NCBI GenBank assembly: GCA_013152415.1
Contig: JAADGI010000009.1
Coordinates: 1 to 64,000, forward strand
Reading direction: 5' to 3'
Source of the DNA: Gammaproteobacteria bacterium
Lineage (GTDB): Bacteria; Pseudomonadota; Gammaproteobacteria; HyVt-429
DNA length: 64,000 nucleotides
Positions 37,458-45,912 of the stretch are shown here, in pieces. Under the pieces are notes generated by a model, which was not told the origin of the DNA, searched no databases, and saw nothing but the letters and a program-made list of their open reading frames with translations. How positions within the stretch are numbered: position 1 is the stretch's first letter; each line of letters starts with the position of its first letter. A program made the translations under genes and the position numbers.

Positions 37458-38741
37458 ATGACAACACAATCTGAAAAATTATTTACTGCTGCCCAAAAAG
37501 TCATTCCCGGTGGGGTCGATTCCCCGGTGCGCGCCTTTAAGGGCGTCGGCGGTACACCCATATTTATTTCTCGTGCCCACGGGGCCTATCTGTGGGATGC
37601 CGACGACAAACAGTACATCGATTATGTGGGTTCCTGGGGCCCCATGATATTGGGCCATGCCCACCCAGAAGTACTGGCTGCGGTTAGCCAGGCCATACAA
37701 AACGGCTTGAGTTTCGGCGCACCCACTGAGATTGAGACCCAGATGGCTGAAACTGTCTGCAACTTGATCCCCTCGATTGAAAAGGTGCGTATGGTGAGTT
37801 CCGGTACCGAGGCCACCATGAGTGCCATTCGCCTGGCACGAGGCTATACCCAACGCGACAAGATTATAAAATTCGAAGGCTGTTACCATGGTCATGCCGA
37901 TGCCCTGCTGGTCAAGGCCGGTTCCGGTGCATTGACCTTGGGGGTGCCGACGTCTCCCGGTGTCCCCGCAGTCGTCGCCGAGCACACCATTACCCTGGAG
38001 TATAATAATACAGACCAGTTGAAACAGGTCATGGATGAGATCGGCGATCAAATCGCCTGCATCATTGTCGAACCCGTGGCCGGCAACATGAATTGCATTG
38101 CCCCGCAGACAGGCTTTCTAAGCGGTCTTCGTGAATGCTGCAACACCTCTGAAAGTGTGCTCATCTTTGATGAGGTCATGACCGGATTCCGCGTCGGTCT
38201 GGGTGGGGCCCAGGGACTCTATGGCGTGACGCCTGACCTCACCACCCTCGGCAAAGTCATCGGTGGCGGCATGCCAGTAGGTGCCTTTGGTGGCCGTGCC
38301 GACATCATGGATCATATTGCCCCCGACGGTCCGGTCTACCAAGCCGGGACCCTATCCGGCAACCCCATTGCCATGACCGCTGGGCTTAGCACACTGAGAC
38401 AAATTTCAGCCCCGGGGTTCTTTGAAAACCTCGGTGAAAAAACCCAAACCCTGGTAGAGGGCCTTAGCCAACGGGCCCAGGCCGCCAATATCCCCCTCTA
38501 CACCCAACGGGTAGGCGGCATGTTTGGCGTGTTTTTTACCGACACAGGCCCGGTCAGCCGATTCAGCCAGGTCATGAGCTGTGACGTGGACCGCTTTAAA
38601 GCGTTCTTTCACGGGATGTTGAAGGCCGGCGTGTACCTGGCCCCCTCGGCGTTTGAGGCCGGTTTTATGAGCGCCGCTCACAGCGATGCCGACATCCAGG
38701 CCACACTGGATGCCGCAGAAACCGTGATGGAAACTCTATAG
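37458..38741 (+). CDS. hemL: Glutamate-1-semialdehyde 2,1-aminomutase
   Basis: A 427-residue PLP enzyme forming 5-aminolaevulinate, the committed tetrapyrrole intermediate, via the C5 route. The N-terminus [18 protein letters not shown], the cofactor Asp in [13 protein letters not shown] and the Schiff-base lysine in [19 protein letters not shown] are intact. Length equals E. coli. A 91-base gap after thiE suggests a separate promoter or simple continuation of the operon. Confidence 0.97.
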   Translation: MTTQSEKLFTAAQKVIPGGVDSPVRAFKGVGGTPIFISRAHGAYLWDADDKQYIDYVGSWGPMILGHAHPEVLAAVSQAIQNGLSFGAPTEIETQMAETVCNLIPSIEKVRMVSSGTEATMSAIRLARGYTQRDKIIKFEGCYHGHADALLVKAGSGALTLGVPTSPGVPAVVAEHTITLEYNNTDQLKQVMDEIGDQIACIIVEPVAGNMNCIAPQTGFLSGLRECCNTSESVLIFDEVMTGFRVGLGGAQGLYGVTPDLTTLGKVIGGGMPVGAFGGRADIMDHIAPDGPVYQAGTLSGNPIAMTAGLSTLRQISAPGFFENLGEKTQTLVEGLSQRAQAANIPLYTQRVGGMFGVFFTDTGPVSRFSQVMSCDVDRFKAFFHGMLKAGVYLAPSAFEAGFMSAAHSDADIQATLDAAETVMETL

Positions 38742-38882
38742 TGTTAACGCACAAAGGGAACCCCGCCCTTCAATAATACAGGGCCGCATCTATTCGGCCT
38801 CTTTGGGCTAAATCCGCCCACACGTTTGCGCCCCTACCAGGGGATCAATATCCCCTAAAACCCAGACCAAGTGCTACGGCGA

Positions 38883-39434
38883 TCAGGCTGCCGTTTTCTT
38901 CCTGGTCTTTGTTTTCTTCTTTGTTTTGGCCTTGGTTTTAGTTTTGGTCTTAGTTTTGGTCTTAGTTTTAGTTTTAGTTTTAGTTTTAGTTTTAGTTTTA
39001 GTTTTAGTTTTGGTTTTGGTTTTGGTTTTGGTTTTGGCCTTAGTTTTAGTTGATTTCTTTTTTGGCGATTTTTGGGCCCCAGGGGATTTTTTCTGTGCAG
39101 ACCTTTTTTGGACAACCTTCTTCACAACAGATTTTTGTTGCTGCAGCCCTTCTGTTTTGACCGCCGTGGACCCTTTACCCTGACAAACACCAAAGACCCG
39201 CGCGAATAGATCGTTTTTTTTCAGCCCCCACGCCAATATGCCCACTGCCACTGCAGCGGCCAGACCGTTTCGACCCATGCTGGCGACAAGCTTATTTAAA
39301 TTACCTACCACATCACCCAACAAGGGTATGCCAGGACCAAACAAAATATCGATAAAAATACTAATCGACAACAACACCAGGGCGATCTCCAGGGCCCGAA
39401 TGATATATTTACGAACAGCGCTCAAGGTCTCCAT
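38883..39434 (-). CDS. Membrane protein with Lys-Thr repeat tail
   Basis: A 183-residue protein. Two hydrophobic segments (about residues 14-34 and 56-68) anchor it. After residue 75 it turns strongly basic, and from about 129 the sequence is almost pure alternating Lys and Thr, ending in KTRKKTAA. The tail has no acidic residues and would be positively charged and disordered, similar to histone H1-like tails; it may bind DNA, RNA or phosphate-rich lipids at the cytosolic face. The DNA under the tail is a six-base repeat. No family for the whole protein is recognised. Repeat length changes would keep frame. Confidence 0.75.
   Translation of the reverse strand: METLSAVRKYIIRALEIALVLLSISIFIDILFGPGIPLLGDVVGNLNKLVASMGRNGLAAAVAVGILAWGLKKNDLFARVFGVCQGKGSTAVKTEGLQQQKSVVKKVVQKRSAQKKSPGAQKSPKKKSTKTKAKTKTKTKTKTKTKTKTKTKTKTKTKTKTKTKTKTKAKTKKKTKTRKKTAA
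38926..39051. repeat. Six-base tandem repeat coding the Lys-Thr tail
   Basis: About 20 near-identical hexamers (TTTTAG, TTTTGG, TCTTAG on the plus strand) follow each other, encoding Lys-Thr pairs on the minus strand. Variation is mostly at the synonymous third codon base (AAA/AAG). Being a multiple of three, unit gain or loss would change only the tail length. Confidence 0.9.
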
Positions 39435-39779
39435 CTACATCCTCCAATATTGTCATTTTTATGCGCAGACCACCGACATGAAAGCACCCATAACTCCGAG
39501 TGGGATTAACTGCTCATACCATATGATCATCATTTTTATGCGGCCTGATTATAAAAGATTTGGCGGCGTAAAAGACACACCCGTTTACTACGCTATGTGA
39601 TAAATGTCGCTGCTTAGCCACTTAACAATGAGGAAAAACCTTCTATTTACTAATGAGTTCATTGGGTGTCAGCTATCTTTCGTTTTCTTATGAGCATTAC
39701 AGGCAAATTGGGGCCTCTCGATATATACTCTTCACAACCACCCAATCATTGCGCACTATTTCATGCTGCATATAATAAT
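39435..39779. other. Gap upstream of the amidohydrolase
   Basis: About 345 bases without a gene. It holds a short direct repeat TCATTTTTATGCG (near 39456 and 39532) and the left arm of an inverted repeat (39646-39662). The divergent genes on both sides must be transcribed from here; no consensus promoter stands out. Confidence 0.45.
39646..39662 (+). repeat. Left arm of a perfect 17-bp inverted repeat
   Basis: TTTACTAATGAGTTCAT is exactly complementary to bases 40604-40620. The two enclose 39646-40620 and only the amidohydrolase gene. A near copy, ATGAACTCATTATTAA, is at 27084-27099, and a looser one is near 41581-41596. Confidence 0.7.
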
Positions 39780-40607
39780 ATGCCCAAAATACTCACTGCC
39801 CTGATACTTTTTTTGGCCTCAAGCTTGGCAAGCCACGCCCAGCAAGATTGGCCTATCTTTGATGGCCATATTCACTATGGCCAATCGGTGAGGAAGTTAA
39901 TTCGACCTCAACAAGCCATCAATCTCCTGGACCAGGCAAATATCGAACGCTGCCTGGTATCCAGCACCCCGAATGAAGGCACAGAAAAACTTTATGCGTT
40001 GGACACTAAGCGTATCGTACCTTTTTTGCGGCCCTATCGTAGCCGCAAGGATATGCTGTCCTGGTTTAATGACCCGGCAACATTAGAATATGTGAAGCAG
40101 CAGCTTGGCCGTATACCCTACCAAGGGATCGGTGAGTTTCATCTCAACGGTGCAGAGGCCAACACCCCAATCATTGCAACGTTAATAAAATTGGCTCGAG
40201 ACCGTAGGCTCGCCCTGCATACCCATAGCGACGAACCCGGGATTCGCAATATACTCAGACGGGCACAGAATCAGGTGGTGATCTGGGCTCATGCCGGATT
40301 TGACAAAGTGCCCACTACTACATTGCAGGAATTACTGGATAGCTACCCTGAACTTTATCTGGAATTGTCGTTTCGTAACGATATTTTAATAGATGGTGAA
40401 CTCAACCCACAGTGGCAGGATCTTTTTACAGAGCACCCACATCAATTTATTCTTGGCATGGACACCTACATTCCGGCACGCTGGTCACTATTGCCCGACT
40501 ATGCGGACGATGCTCGTTACTGGCTGAATATGCTGCCTGAAAAAACTGCAAAGCTCATCGCCCATGGCAACCTGAACCGGCTCTTCCCAATCCCGGCTAA
40601 TCCATGA
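39780..40607 (+). CDS. Exported amidohydrolase-like TIM-barrel protein
   Basis: A 275-residue protein with a signal peptide (MPKILTALILFLASSLASHA) and a TIM-barrel amidohydrolase body: FDGHIHYG near residue 30 (HxH metal motif), LHTHSDEPG, IWAHAGFD and ILGMDTYIP, which supply the His and Asp ligands of a metal centre. The reaction is unknown. ATG at 39780 is the one that starts the signal peptide; the longer frame has no support. It is enclosed by the inverted repeat 39646/40604, which suggests it moved as a unit. The gene ends in a convergent pair with adk. Confidence 0.8.
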   Translation: MPKILTALILFLASSLASHAQQDWPIFDGHIHYGQSVRKLIRPQQAINLLDQANIERCLVSSTPNEGTEKLYALDTKRIVPFLRPYRSRKDMLSWFNDPATLEYVKQQLGRIPYQGIGEFHLNGAEANTPIIATLIKLARDRRLALHTHSDEPGIRNILRRAQNQVVIWAHAGFDKVPTTTLQELLDSYPELYLELSFRNDILIDGELNPQWQDLFTEHPHQFILGMDTYIPARWSLLPDYADDARYWLNMLPEKTAKLIAHGNLNRLFPIPANP

Positions 40608-40620
40608 ACTCATTAGTAAA
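40604..40620 (-). repeat. Right arm of the 17-bp inverted repeat
   Basis: ATGAACTCATTAGTAAA, exactly complementary to 39646-39662. It overlaps the last codon of the amidohydrolase and the T-run of the adk terminator. Confidence 0.7.
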
Positions 40621-40651
40621 AAGGGGCAGGCCGCTATCACGAACCTGCCCC
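40617..40651 (-). terminator. Intrinsic terminator of adk
   Basis: On the minus strand GGGGCAGG and CCTGCCCC form an 8-bp stem (13-base loop), followed by TTTTT. It lies 30 bases past the adk stop. Confidence 0.85.
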
Positions 40652-40680
40652 ATCTGGAACAACACGGACCTTAGTAAAAA

Positions 40681-41328
40681 TTATTGTCCGAGTTTCTCCG
40701 TGATCGCTGCAATCACCGCTTCACTGCTGGTAGCGGTGACCGTGATCAATATACCCTCGTTATCATAGAAACCAATCAAAGGCGCAGTCTTTTCATTGTA
40801 GGTCTCAAGACGGTGGCTGATAGCCTCTTCGGTTTCATCCTCACGCTGAATCACCGGACTACCGCACTTGTCGCACACCCCTTCTTGCTTGGGGGGGCTA
40901 CTCTTGATGTTATAGATGGCCTGACAATCGCCATTGGAACAGGTACGACGAGTGGTGAGACGATCAAGGATGACGTCACGGGGCACATCAATATTCACCG
41001 CCATATCCAACTCAATGCCGATCTTGCCCAACAACACCTTTAAGGCCTCGGCCTGGGGAATGGTGCGGGGGAAGCCATCGAGCAGAAACCCCTTTTCACA
41101 ATCCGGTTCCTGCAAGCGCGTCTCCATGATGCCCATAATCAGCTCGTCGGGCACCAGATCACCCGCATTCATAAAGGCCTGGGCCTGTTTACCCAGATCA
41201 CTGCCGGCCTGGACCGCGCCACGCAGAATGTCTCCGGTGGAAATCTGTACCGAACCGTCCATCTTGGTCAGCAGCTTGGCCACTGTACCCTTACCAGCGC
41301 CGGGGGCGCCCAACAAAATTAACTTCAT
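40681..41328 (-). CDS. adk: Adenylate kinase, zinc-type LID
   Basis: A 215-residue enzyme interconverting ATP+AMP and 2 ADP. P-loop GAPGAGKGT at residue 7, AMP site with STGDILRG, DGFPRT and the LID. The LID carries four cysteines (TCSNGDC... and CDKCGSP), the zinc-binding form, unlike the E. coli LID, which uses a hydrogen-bonded network. Length is the long type. A clear terminator follows. The upstream gap of about 330 bases separates it from a divergent hydrolase. Confidence 0.97.
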   Translation of the reverse strand: MKLILLGAPGAGKGTVAKLLTKMDGSVQISTGDILRGAVQAGSDLGKQAQAFMNAGDLVPDELIMGIMETRLQEPDCEKGFLLDGFPRTIPQAEALKVLLGKIGIELDMAVNIDVPRDVILDRLTTRRTCSNGDCQAIYNIKSSPPKQEGVCDKCGSPVIQREDETEEAISHRLETYNEKTAPLIGFYDNEGILITVTATSSEAVIAAITEKLGQ

Positions 41329-41655
41329 GGTCTACACCTCTGTCAAAGACTATCAATGGAAATCTTTCCTGCGTCCGCAGCCCCATTGAGTATGGGTCCG
41401 GCGAAATCGTAGCGGCGCATTTTGCGGCATGGGATGCCTCAGATCAATCAGAATCTACCCTAAACTCAAGGGAAAACAGCTCTGGAAATCAACACCCCCA
41501 TAAACCAAGCTTATGGATTTCGAGCCATGCTCAAAGCAGGCCCAGGACCACCTGACAGAATTACCCACTGGGTGTCCCCATTTATTATGAGTTCATAGGT
41601 TGAGCAACTTTCATTTTCCTTAACCGGAGACTACGGTAGTATCCAGGCACTCTCT
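41329..41655. other. Divergent gap between adk and a hydrolase gene
   Basis: About 327 bases with no gene. Near 41581-41596 lies TTTATTATGAGTTCAT, related to the repeat arms at 39646 and 40604. Promoters of both genes must be here, but no consensus is clear. Confidence 0.4.
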
Positions 41656-42531
41656 ATGATGACCCGTCACCACAAGAACAGCCCCCTTCAATTTCTCGCT
41701 ATCGTCTCCCTATCGACACTGCTTGGTGCATGCTCGGCACTGGATGTGCTCAATGCCAGTGTGGGTCCGGGGGCCTACCAACAAACAGCAGACAAAAACT
41801 ATGGTCCCCATCCACGCCAAAACCTGGATATATACACCCCGAAGAATCTTCCAGCCTCTGCGGACGTCATCATCTTTTTCTATGGCGGCCGGTGGCAGTC
41901 TGGTGACAAACGGGATTATCGGTTTGTAGCCGAGGCCTTTACCTCAAAAGGCCTGGTCACCGTCATTCCCAACTATCGCCTGTTCCCGGAGGTGGCCTAT
42001 CCAGTCTTTAACCAGGATGCAGCGGCAGCCTACCAATGGGTTGAGACCCACATCCAAAAGTACCAAGGTAATCCAAAACGGATTTTCATCGCCGGTCATT
42101 CCGCTGGTGCCTACATGGCCGCCATGGTGACACTGAATGAGCGATTACAAGAGCATGCGGGAATAAAAATGCCACCCTGCGGTATGATCGGCATGGCCGG
42201 GCCCTATGACTTCCTGCCCTTTAGCGACGAAGACATCAAACAAGTCTTTGCGCCTGCGGACCGCCCTATCGAAACCCAACCCATCCACTATGTGAACGGT
42301 ACCGAAGCCGCCATGTTGCTCCTCTATGGTGAGGCCGATGATATCGTCTGGCCCCATAATGCCAAAAACTTAACCAACAGCGTATTACAACACGGTGGCC
42401 AGGCACAGTTGATCACCTACAAAGACGTCGGCCACGCCAGCCTGGTGGCGTCACTGGCAAAACCCCTGCACCACATCGCCCCCACCCTGAAGGATATAAT
42501 ACATTTCATCCGCCAAACCCGCTGTCATTAA
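41656..42531 (+). CDS. Lipoprotein alpha/beta hydrolase (carboxylesterase-like)
   Basis: A 291-residue alpha/beta hydrolase with a lipoprotein signal (lipobox LLGAC at about residue 25). Features of the BD-FAE/esterase branch: IIFFYGGRWQSGDKRDY (oxyanion region, HGG replaced by YGG), nucleophile elbow GHSAGAYMA, the acid in LLYGEADDIVWP and catalytic histidine in VGHASLVA. It acts outside the cytosol on an unknown ester. The change of HGG to YGG is unusual but seen in relatives. Confidence 0.88.
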   Translation: MMTRHHKNSPLQFLAIVSLSTLLGACSALDVLNASVGPGAYQQTADKNYGPHPRQNLDIYTPKNLPASADVIIFFYGGRWQSGDKRDYRFVAEAFTSKGLVTVIPNYRLFPEVAYPVFNQDAAAAYQWVETHIQKYQGNPKRIFIAGHSAGAYMAAMVTLNERLQEHAGIKMPPCGMIGMAGPYDFLPFSDEDIKQVFAPADRPIETQPIHYVNGTEAAMLLLYGEADDIVWPHNAKNLTNSVLQHGGQAQLITYKDVGHASLVASLAKPLHHIAPTLKDIIHFIRQTRCH

Positions 42532-42953
42532 GAACTTAATTGCTATCGAATAAATTTGAACCTATAAAACTGTCGGTGTAAATTTATTTGCATGCAAAAC
42601 TTAGCCCCTGTCATGCGAACTCTGTCACATCAGGTTCTATATACCACTCTAAGTACCCCTGACAGTTATCGACACCCGCCTAGCCAGCACTAAAGCGCGT
42701 TAGCTGAACCAAATACATATTTTGTCCGTGGAAAAAGGGTTCTCTAGGCCCCAGTGCCCTGTTTTCCCTCGTGAATACCGAGAAATCCACAAGAACTTCG
42801 GCGTCCATGCGCCCACAACAAGAAAATCCGGTCATATTGTGTGGGTACCTTTCGCTGATGACCTGGAAAAGTAGGCTGCCTACCATAACCCGATCCCGAT
42901 TTTTTACTGTACACTGTAAAAAGAGGGTCAACTTATGGCTTTGGAGGTGTGCT
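42532..42953. other. Gap before the DsrE-like gene
   Basis: About 420 bases without a supported gene; the first part is AT-rich. A good ribosome site GGAGG (42943-42947) belongs to the next gene. Nothing else recognisable. Confidence 0.45.
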
Positions 42954-43505
42954 ATGTCTAGCAAAATAGGGATCACTGCCCTAGTGCTTAGTATTGTCGC
43001 GCTGGTTCTCGTTCTTATGGTTTTTCAACGTTTACCGTCACCCACTACCCCCGCTCCGGAAGAGGCCGCTGCAACGCAAACCACCGCAGAAGATTCGGAG
43101 ATCAAAAAAGTGGTCTGGCATGCCGATTTTGCCGACCCACGTCGCTTCAGCGCTATGCTTACCAGCATCAATAATATGGTCACCACATTCCAGAATGATT
43201 TGGTTGACTATGATGTGCGCATCGTATTTGTATCCCACGGCATTCGTTTTCTCACTGACGATAAGCTTGTGGGTACCCCGTTCGCAGAGGATGCGGCACT
43301 GGCCAAGCGCCGCACCAACCTGACAGACCGTCTGCGGTCTCTGCAAGAGGTGCAAGAGGTCAAACTGGAGTTGTGCGATATTACCCGTAAAGCAATCGGA
43401 TTGCCGCCAGAAAAATTAATGCCGGGGGTAAAATCCGTCCTCTCCGGGGTGGTCCGCATCACTGAACTGCAACACCAGGGGTTTGCTTACCTTAAGGTTG
43501 AATAA
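42954..43505 (+). CDS. Membrane-anchored DsrE-like protein
   Basis: A 183-residue protein. An N-terminal membrane helix (GITALVLSIVALVLVLMVF) is followed by a Pro/Ala/Thr linker and a DsrE/F-like domain: KVVWHADFADPRRFSAMLTS, DYDVRIVFVSHGIRFLT and a C-terminal KLMPGVKSVLSGVVRI. DsrE-like proteins often relay sulphur through a cysteine. A cysteine lies in LELCDITRKA but not in the exact DsrE active-site context, so sulphur relay is uncertain. GGAGG supports the start at 42954; the longer frame from 42771 does not look coding. The domain would face the periplasm. Confidence 0.8.
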   Translation: MSSKIGITALVLSIVALVLVLMVFQRLPSPTTPAPEEAAATQTTAEDSEIKKVVWHADFADPRRFSAMLTSINNMVTTFQNDLVDYDVRIVFVSHGIRFLTDDKLVGTPFAEDAALAKRRTNLTDRLRSLQEVQEVKLELCDITRKAIGLPPEKLMPGVKSVLSGVVRITELQHQGFAYLKVE

Positions 43506-43600
43506 AGGGTAACCTCAACCCAGAGTAGTATTTAGATCATTGACTTTGGGCACCAAACGGAGGGGCGCCAAATCCGGGCACACTGTTGGCACAGAATCGG

Positions 43601-43625
43601 TGGCTCTGATTTTTTATCAGAGCCA
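43601..43625. other. Perfect hairpin before uup
   Basis: TGGCTCTGA and TCAGAGCCA (9 bp) enclose a seven-base T/A loop. No T-run follows, so it is not a standard intrinsic terminator, though it sits about 95 bases after the DsrE-like gene and could end its transcript. Confidence 0.5.
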
Positions 43626-43706
43626 ACACCGCGGTCGGGTGTTGTGGTGCTTGCCCCCAGCCGCGTAGAATACGCCGCCACTTGGCAAACCAATCTATCC
43701 ATACCT

Positions 43707-45620
43707 GTGCCTATCCTCACCCTCAGCGATGTCTCCCTGGCCTATGGCCACCAACCCCTGTTAGATAAAGTCAATTTTCAGGTCGATCGGGGCGAACGAG
43801 TGTGTCTGATCGGTCGCAATGGCACCGGTAAGTCCACCCTGTTTCGTGTTCTGAGCAACACCGCCACGCCGGATGACGGTGAGATATGGCGCAAAGACCC
43901 CCTCAAGATATCCTACCTGGAGCAAGAGGTGCCCGGTGATGAGACCCACACTATCTACGAAGTGGTGGCCGCGGGCTTGGGTGAGCTAGGTGAACTGCTG
44001 GCTGCATACCACAACGCGGTACACCATGTGGCCGAATGCCAGGACGGATCCCAGGCCGGGGCCATGGACACCCTTGGTAACCTGCAACATCGTATTGAAG
44101 TCGTGGACGGCTGGAATGTGGGCCAAAAAGTGGACTCGGTTTTGAGTCGACTGTCCTTACCGGCAGACAAGCCCATCGCTGATTGTTCCGGTGGCATCCG
44201 TCGACGGGTCATGCTGGCCCAAGCCCTGGTCAACGAGCCCGATCTGTTGCTATTAGACGAACCCACCAATCACATGGACATCGCCGCCATCACCTGGCTG
44301 GAGGAATTCCTGCTGGGCTTCAAAGGTGCGCTGATTTTTATTACCCATGATCGGACTTTTTTGAAAAATCTTGCCACCCGGATCATCGAACTCGACCGCG
44401 GCATCCTGACCTCTTTCCCCGGTAACTATGAATATTATCTGAACAAGAAGGAAGAACTATTGCAGATCGAGGTTCGGGCCAACGCCAAATTTGATAAAAA
44501 ACTGGCTGAATATGAAGTCTGGGTACGTAAAGGAATCAAGGCACGGCGCACCCGCAACGAAGGTCGGGTACGGGAACTCCAGGCCATGCGCAAGCAGCAC
44601 AGCCAGCGCATTAACGTACAGGGCAGCGCCAGCTTTAAAATGGACAGTGGCGACCAGTCTGGAAAACGGGTGGCTGACCTGCGTAACATCAGTTTTCATT
44701 ACGGTGAGCACTGCGTGATTCGCAATCTTTCCACCCGCGTCATGCGCGGTGATCGCATCGGCATCGTCGGCCCCAATGGTTCAGGAAAATCCACCCTACT
44801 CAAACTCATCCTCGGCGAACTGCAACCGGATTCGGGCCAGGTGATCATGGGCACACGCCTGCAAACGGCCTACTTCGACCAACAACGAGACCAACTGAAT
44901 CCAGACAAAACCGTGCGTGACAACATCAGTGATGGTAATGACTACATCCAGGTCAAGGGCCGTTCTCGTCATGTGGTCAGCTATCTCAAGGACTTCCTGT
45001 TTCCACCGGACAGAATCGACTCTCCAGTTAAAGCCCTGTCCGGTGGTGAACGTAACCGCCTGCTGTTGGCCCAAATCTTTGCCCAACCGGCCAATATGCT
45101 GGTGTTGGATGAACCCACCAATGACCTCGATGTGGATACCCTTGAACTGCTGGAGGACCTGCTCGGGGACTACGACGGTACATTATTGCTGGTCAGCCAC
45201 GACCGAAGCTTTCTCGACAATGTCGTCACCAGCACTCTGGTGTTTGAGGGTGATGGCCAAGTGGGTGAATACGTTGGCGGTTATGAGGATTGGATTCGAC
45301 AGCAACGGATATCAAAAAAAATTACTGGCCGTTGCCCTGAAAAAAATACGGGGCAAACCTCACAAGGTACGAATAATAATTCTTCCCCGACCAAAAATAA
45401 AAAACTAGGCTACAATGAGAAACATGAATTAGAAGCCCTGCCCAAGAAAATACAAACGATGGAAAAAGAACAAGAGCAATTGACACAGGCCATCAGTCAA
45501 GCACAATTTTATCAACAAGAAAAAGAAACTATTAACACCACATTGGCACACCTAAAAAAGATCGAAACAGAACTGGCACAGGCCTACGAGCGTTGGCAGC
45601 TCTTGGACAGCAGAGAATAA
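43707..45620 (+). CDS. uup: ABC-F ATPase Uup
   Basis: A 637-residue soluble protein with two ABC ATPase domains. Walker A: GRNGTGKST and GPNGSGKST; signature motifs CSGGIRRRV (degenerate) and LSGGERNRL; Walker B LLLLDEPTNHMD and MLVLDEPTNDLD. A linker with RTRNEGRVRELQAMRKQ separates them, and a charged C-terminal coiled coil (about 540-637) binds DNA or ribosome. Uup influences ribosome assembly and transposon excision in E. coli. GTG at 43707 gives the family start VPILTLSDVSLAYG; a GTG 63 bases before it is possible. The last 80 residues are AT-rich. Confidence 0.9.
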   Translation: MPILTLSDVSLAYGHQPLLDKVNFQVDRGERVCLIGRNGTGKSTLFRVLSNTATPDDGEIWRKDPLKISYLEQEVPGDETHTIYEVVAAGLGELGELLAAYHNAVHHVAECQDGSQAGAMDTLGNLQHRIEVVDGWNVGQKVDSVLSRLSLPADKPIADCSGGIRRRVMLAQALVNEPDLLLLDEPTNHMDIAAITWLEEFLLGFKGALIFITHDRTFLKNLATRIIELDRGILTSFPGNYEYYLNKKEELLQIEVRANAKFDKKLAEYEVWVRKGIKARRTRNEGRVRELQAMRKQHSQRINVQGSASFKMDSGDQSGKRVADLRNISFHYGEHCVIRNLSTRVMRGDRIGIVGPNGSGKSTLLKLILGELQPDSGQVIMGTRLQTAYFDQQRDQLNPDKTVRDNISDGNDYIQVKGRSRHVVSYLKDFLFPPDRIDSPVKALSGGERNRLLLAQIFAQPANMLVLDEPTNDLDVDTLELLEDLLGDYDGTLLLVSHDRSFLDNVVTSTLVFEGDGQVGEYVGGYEDWIRQQRISKKITGRCPEKNTGQTSQGTNNNSSPTKNKKLGYNEKHELEALPKKIQTMEKEQEQLTQAISQAQFYQQEKETINTTLAHLKKIETELAQAYERWQLLDSRE

Positions 45621-45912
45621 GCAAGTCACAATACTCTGAACAGCGCCCGGAGGGCTGCATACCTCTACACCACCCAGGGCAACTCTTATGCAGGCCACCC
45701 TGGCTGAATCTTTATCTGCTTCCATCGACACGCGTCAACAAAGAGGCCTTATTATGGCTTGCCATCCCCCTTTGTTAGGCAGAATATGTCCTATACAGGC
45801 GTTGACTGATCGGGGTCCCGATTTTGTTGTCTGCGACACCCGGGTCATAGCGCCAACACCACAAGGATCGTGGATGCCCCATCAGGACCTGACGCAACAG
45901 AGGAGGTATAAA

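Noticed and set aside
38926-39051. CRISPR-like repeat array
   Set aside because: Units are six bases without spacers and encode a Lys-Thr tail.
43601-43625. Intrinsic terminator before uup
   Set aside because: The T-run is inside the loop, not after the stem.
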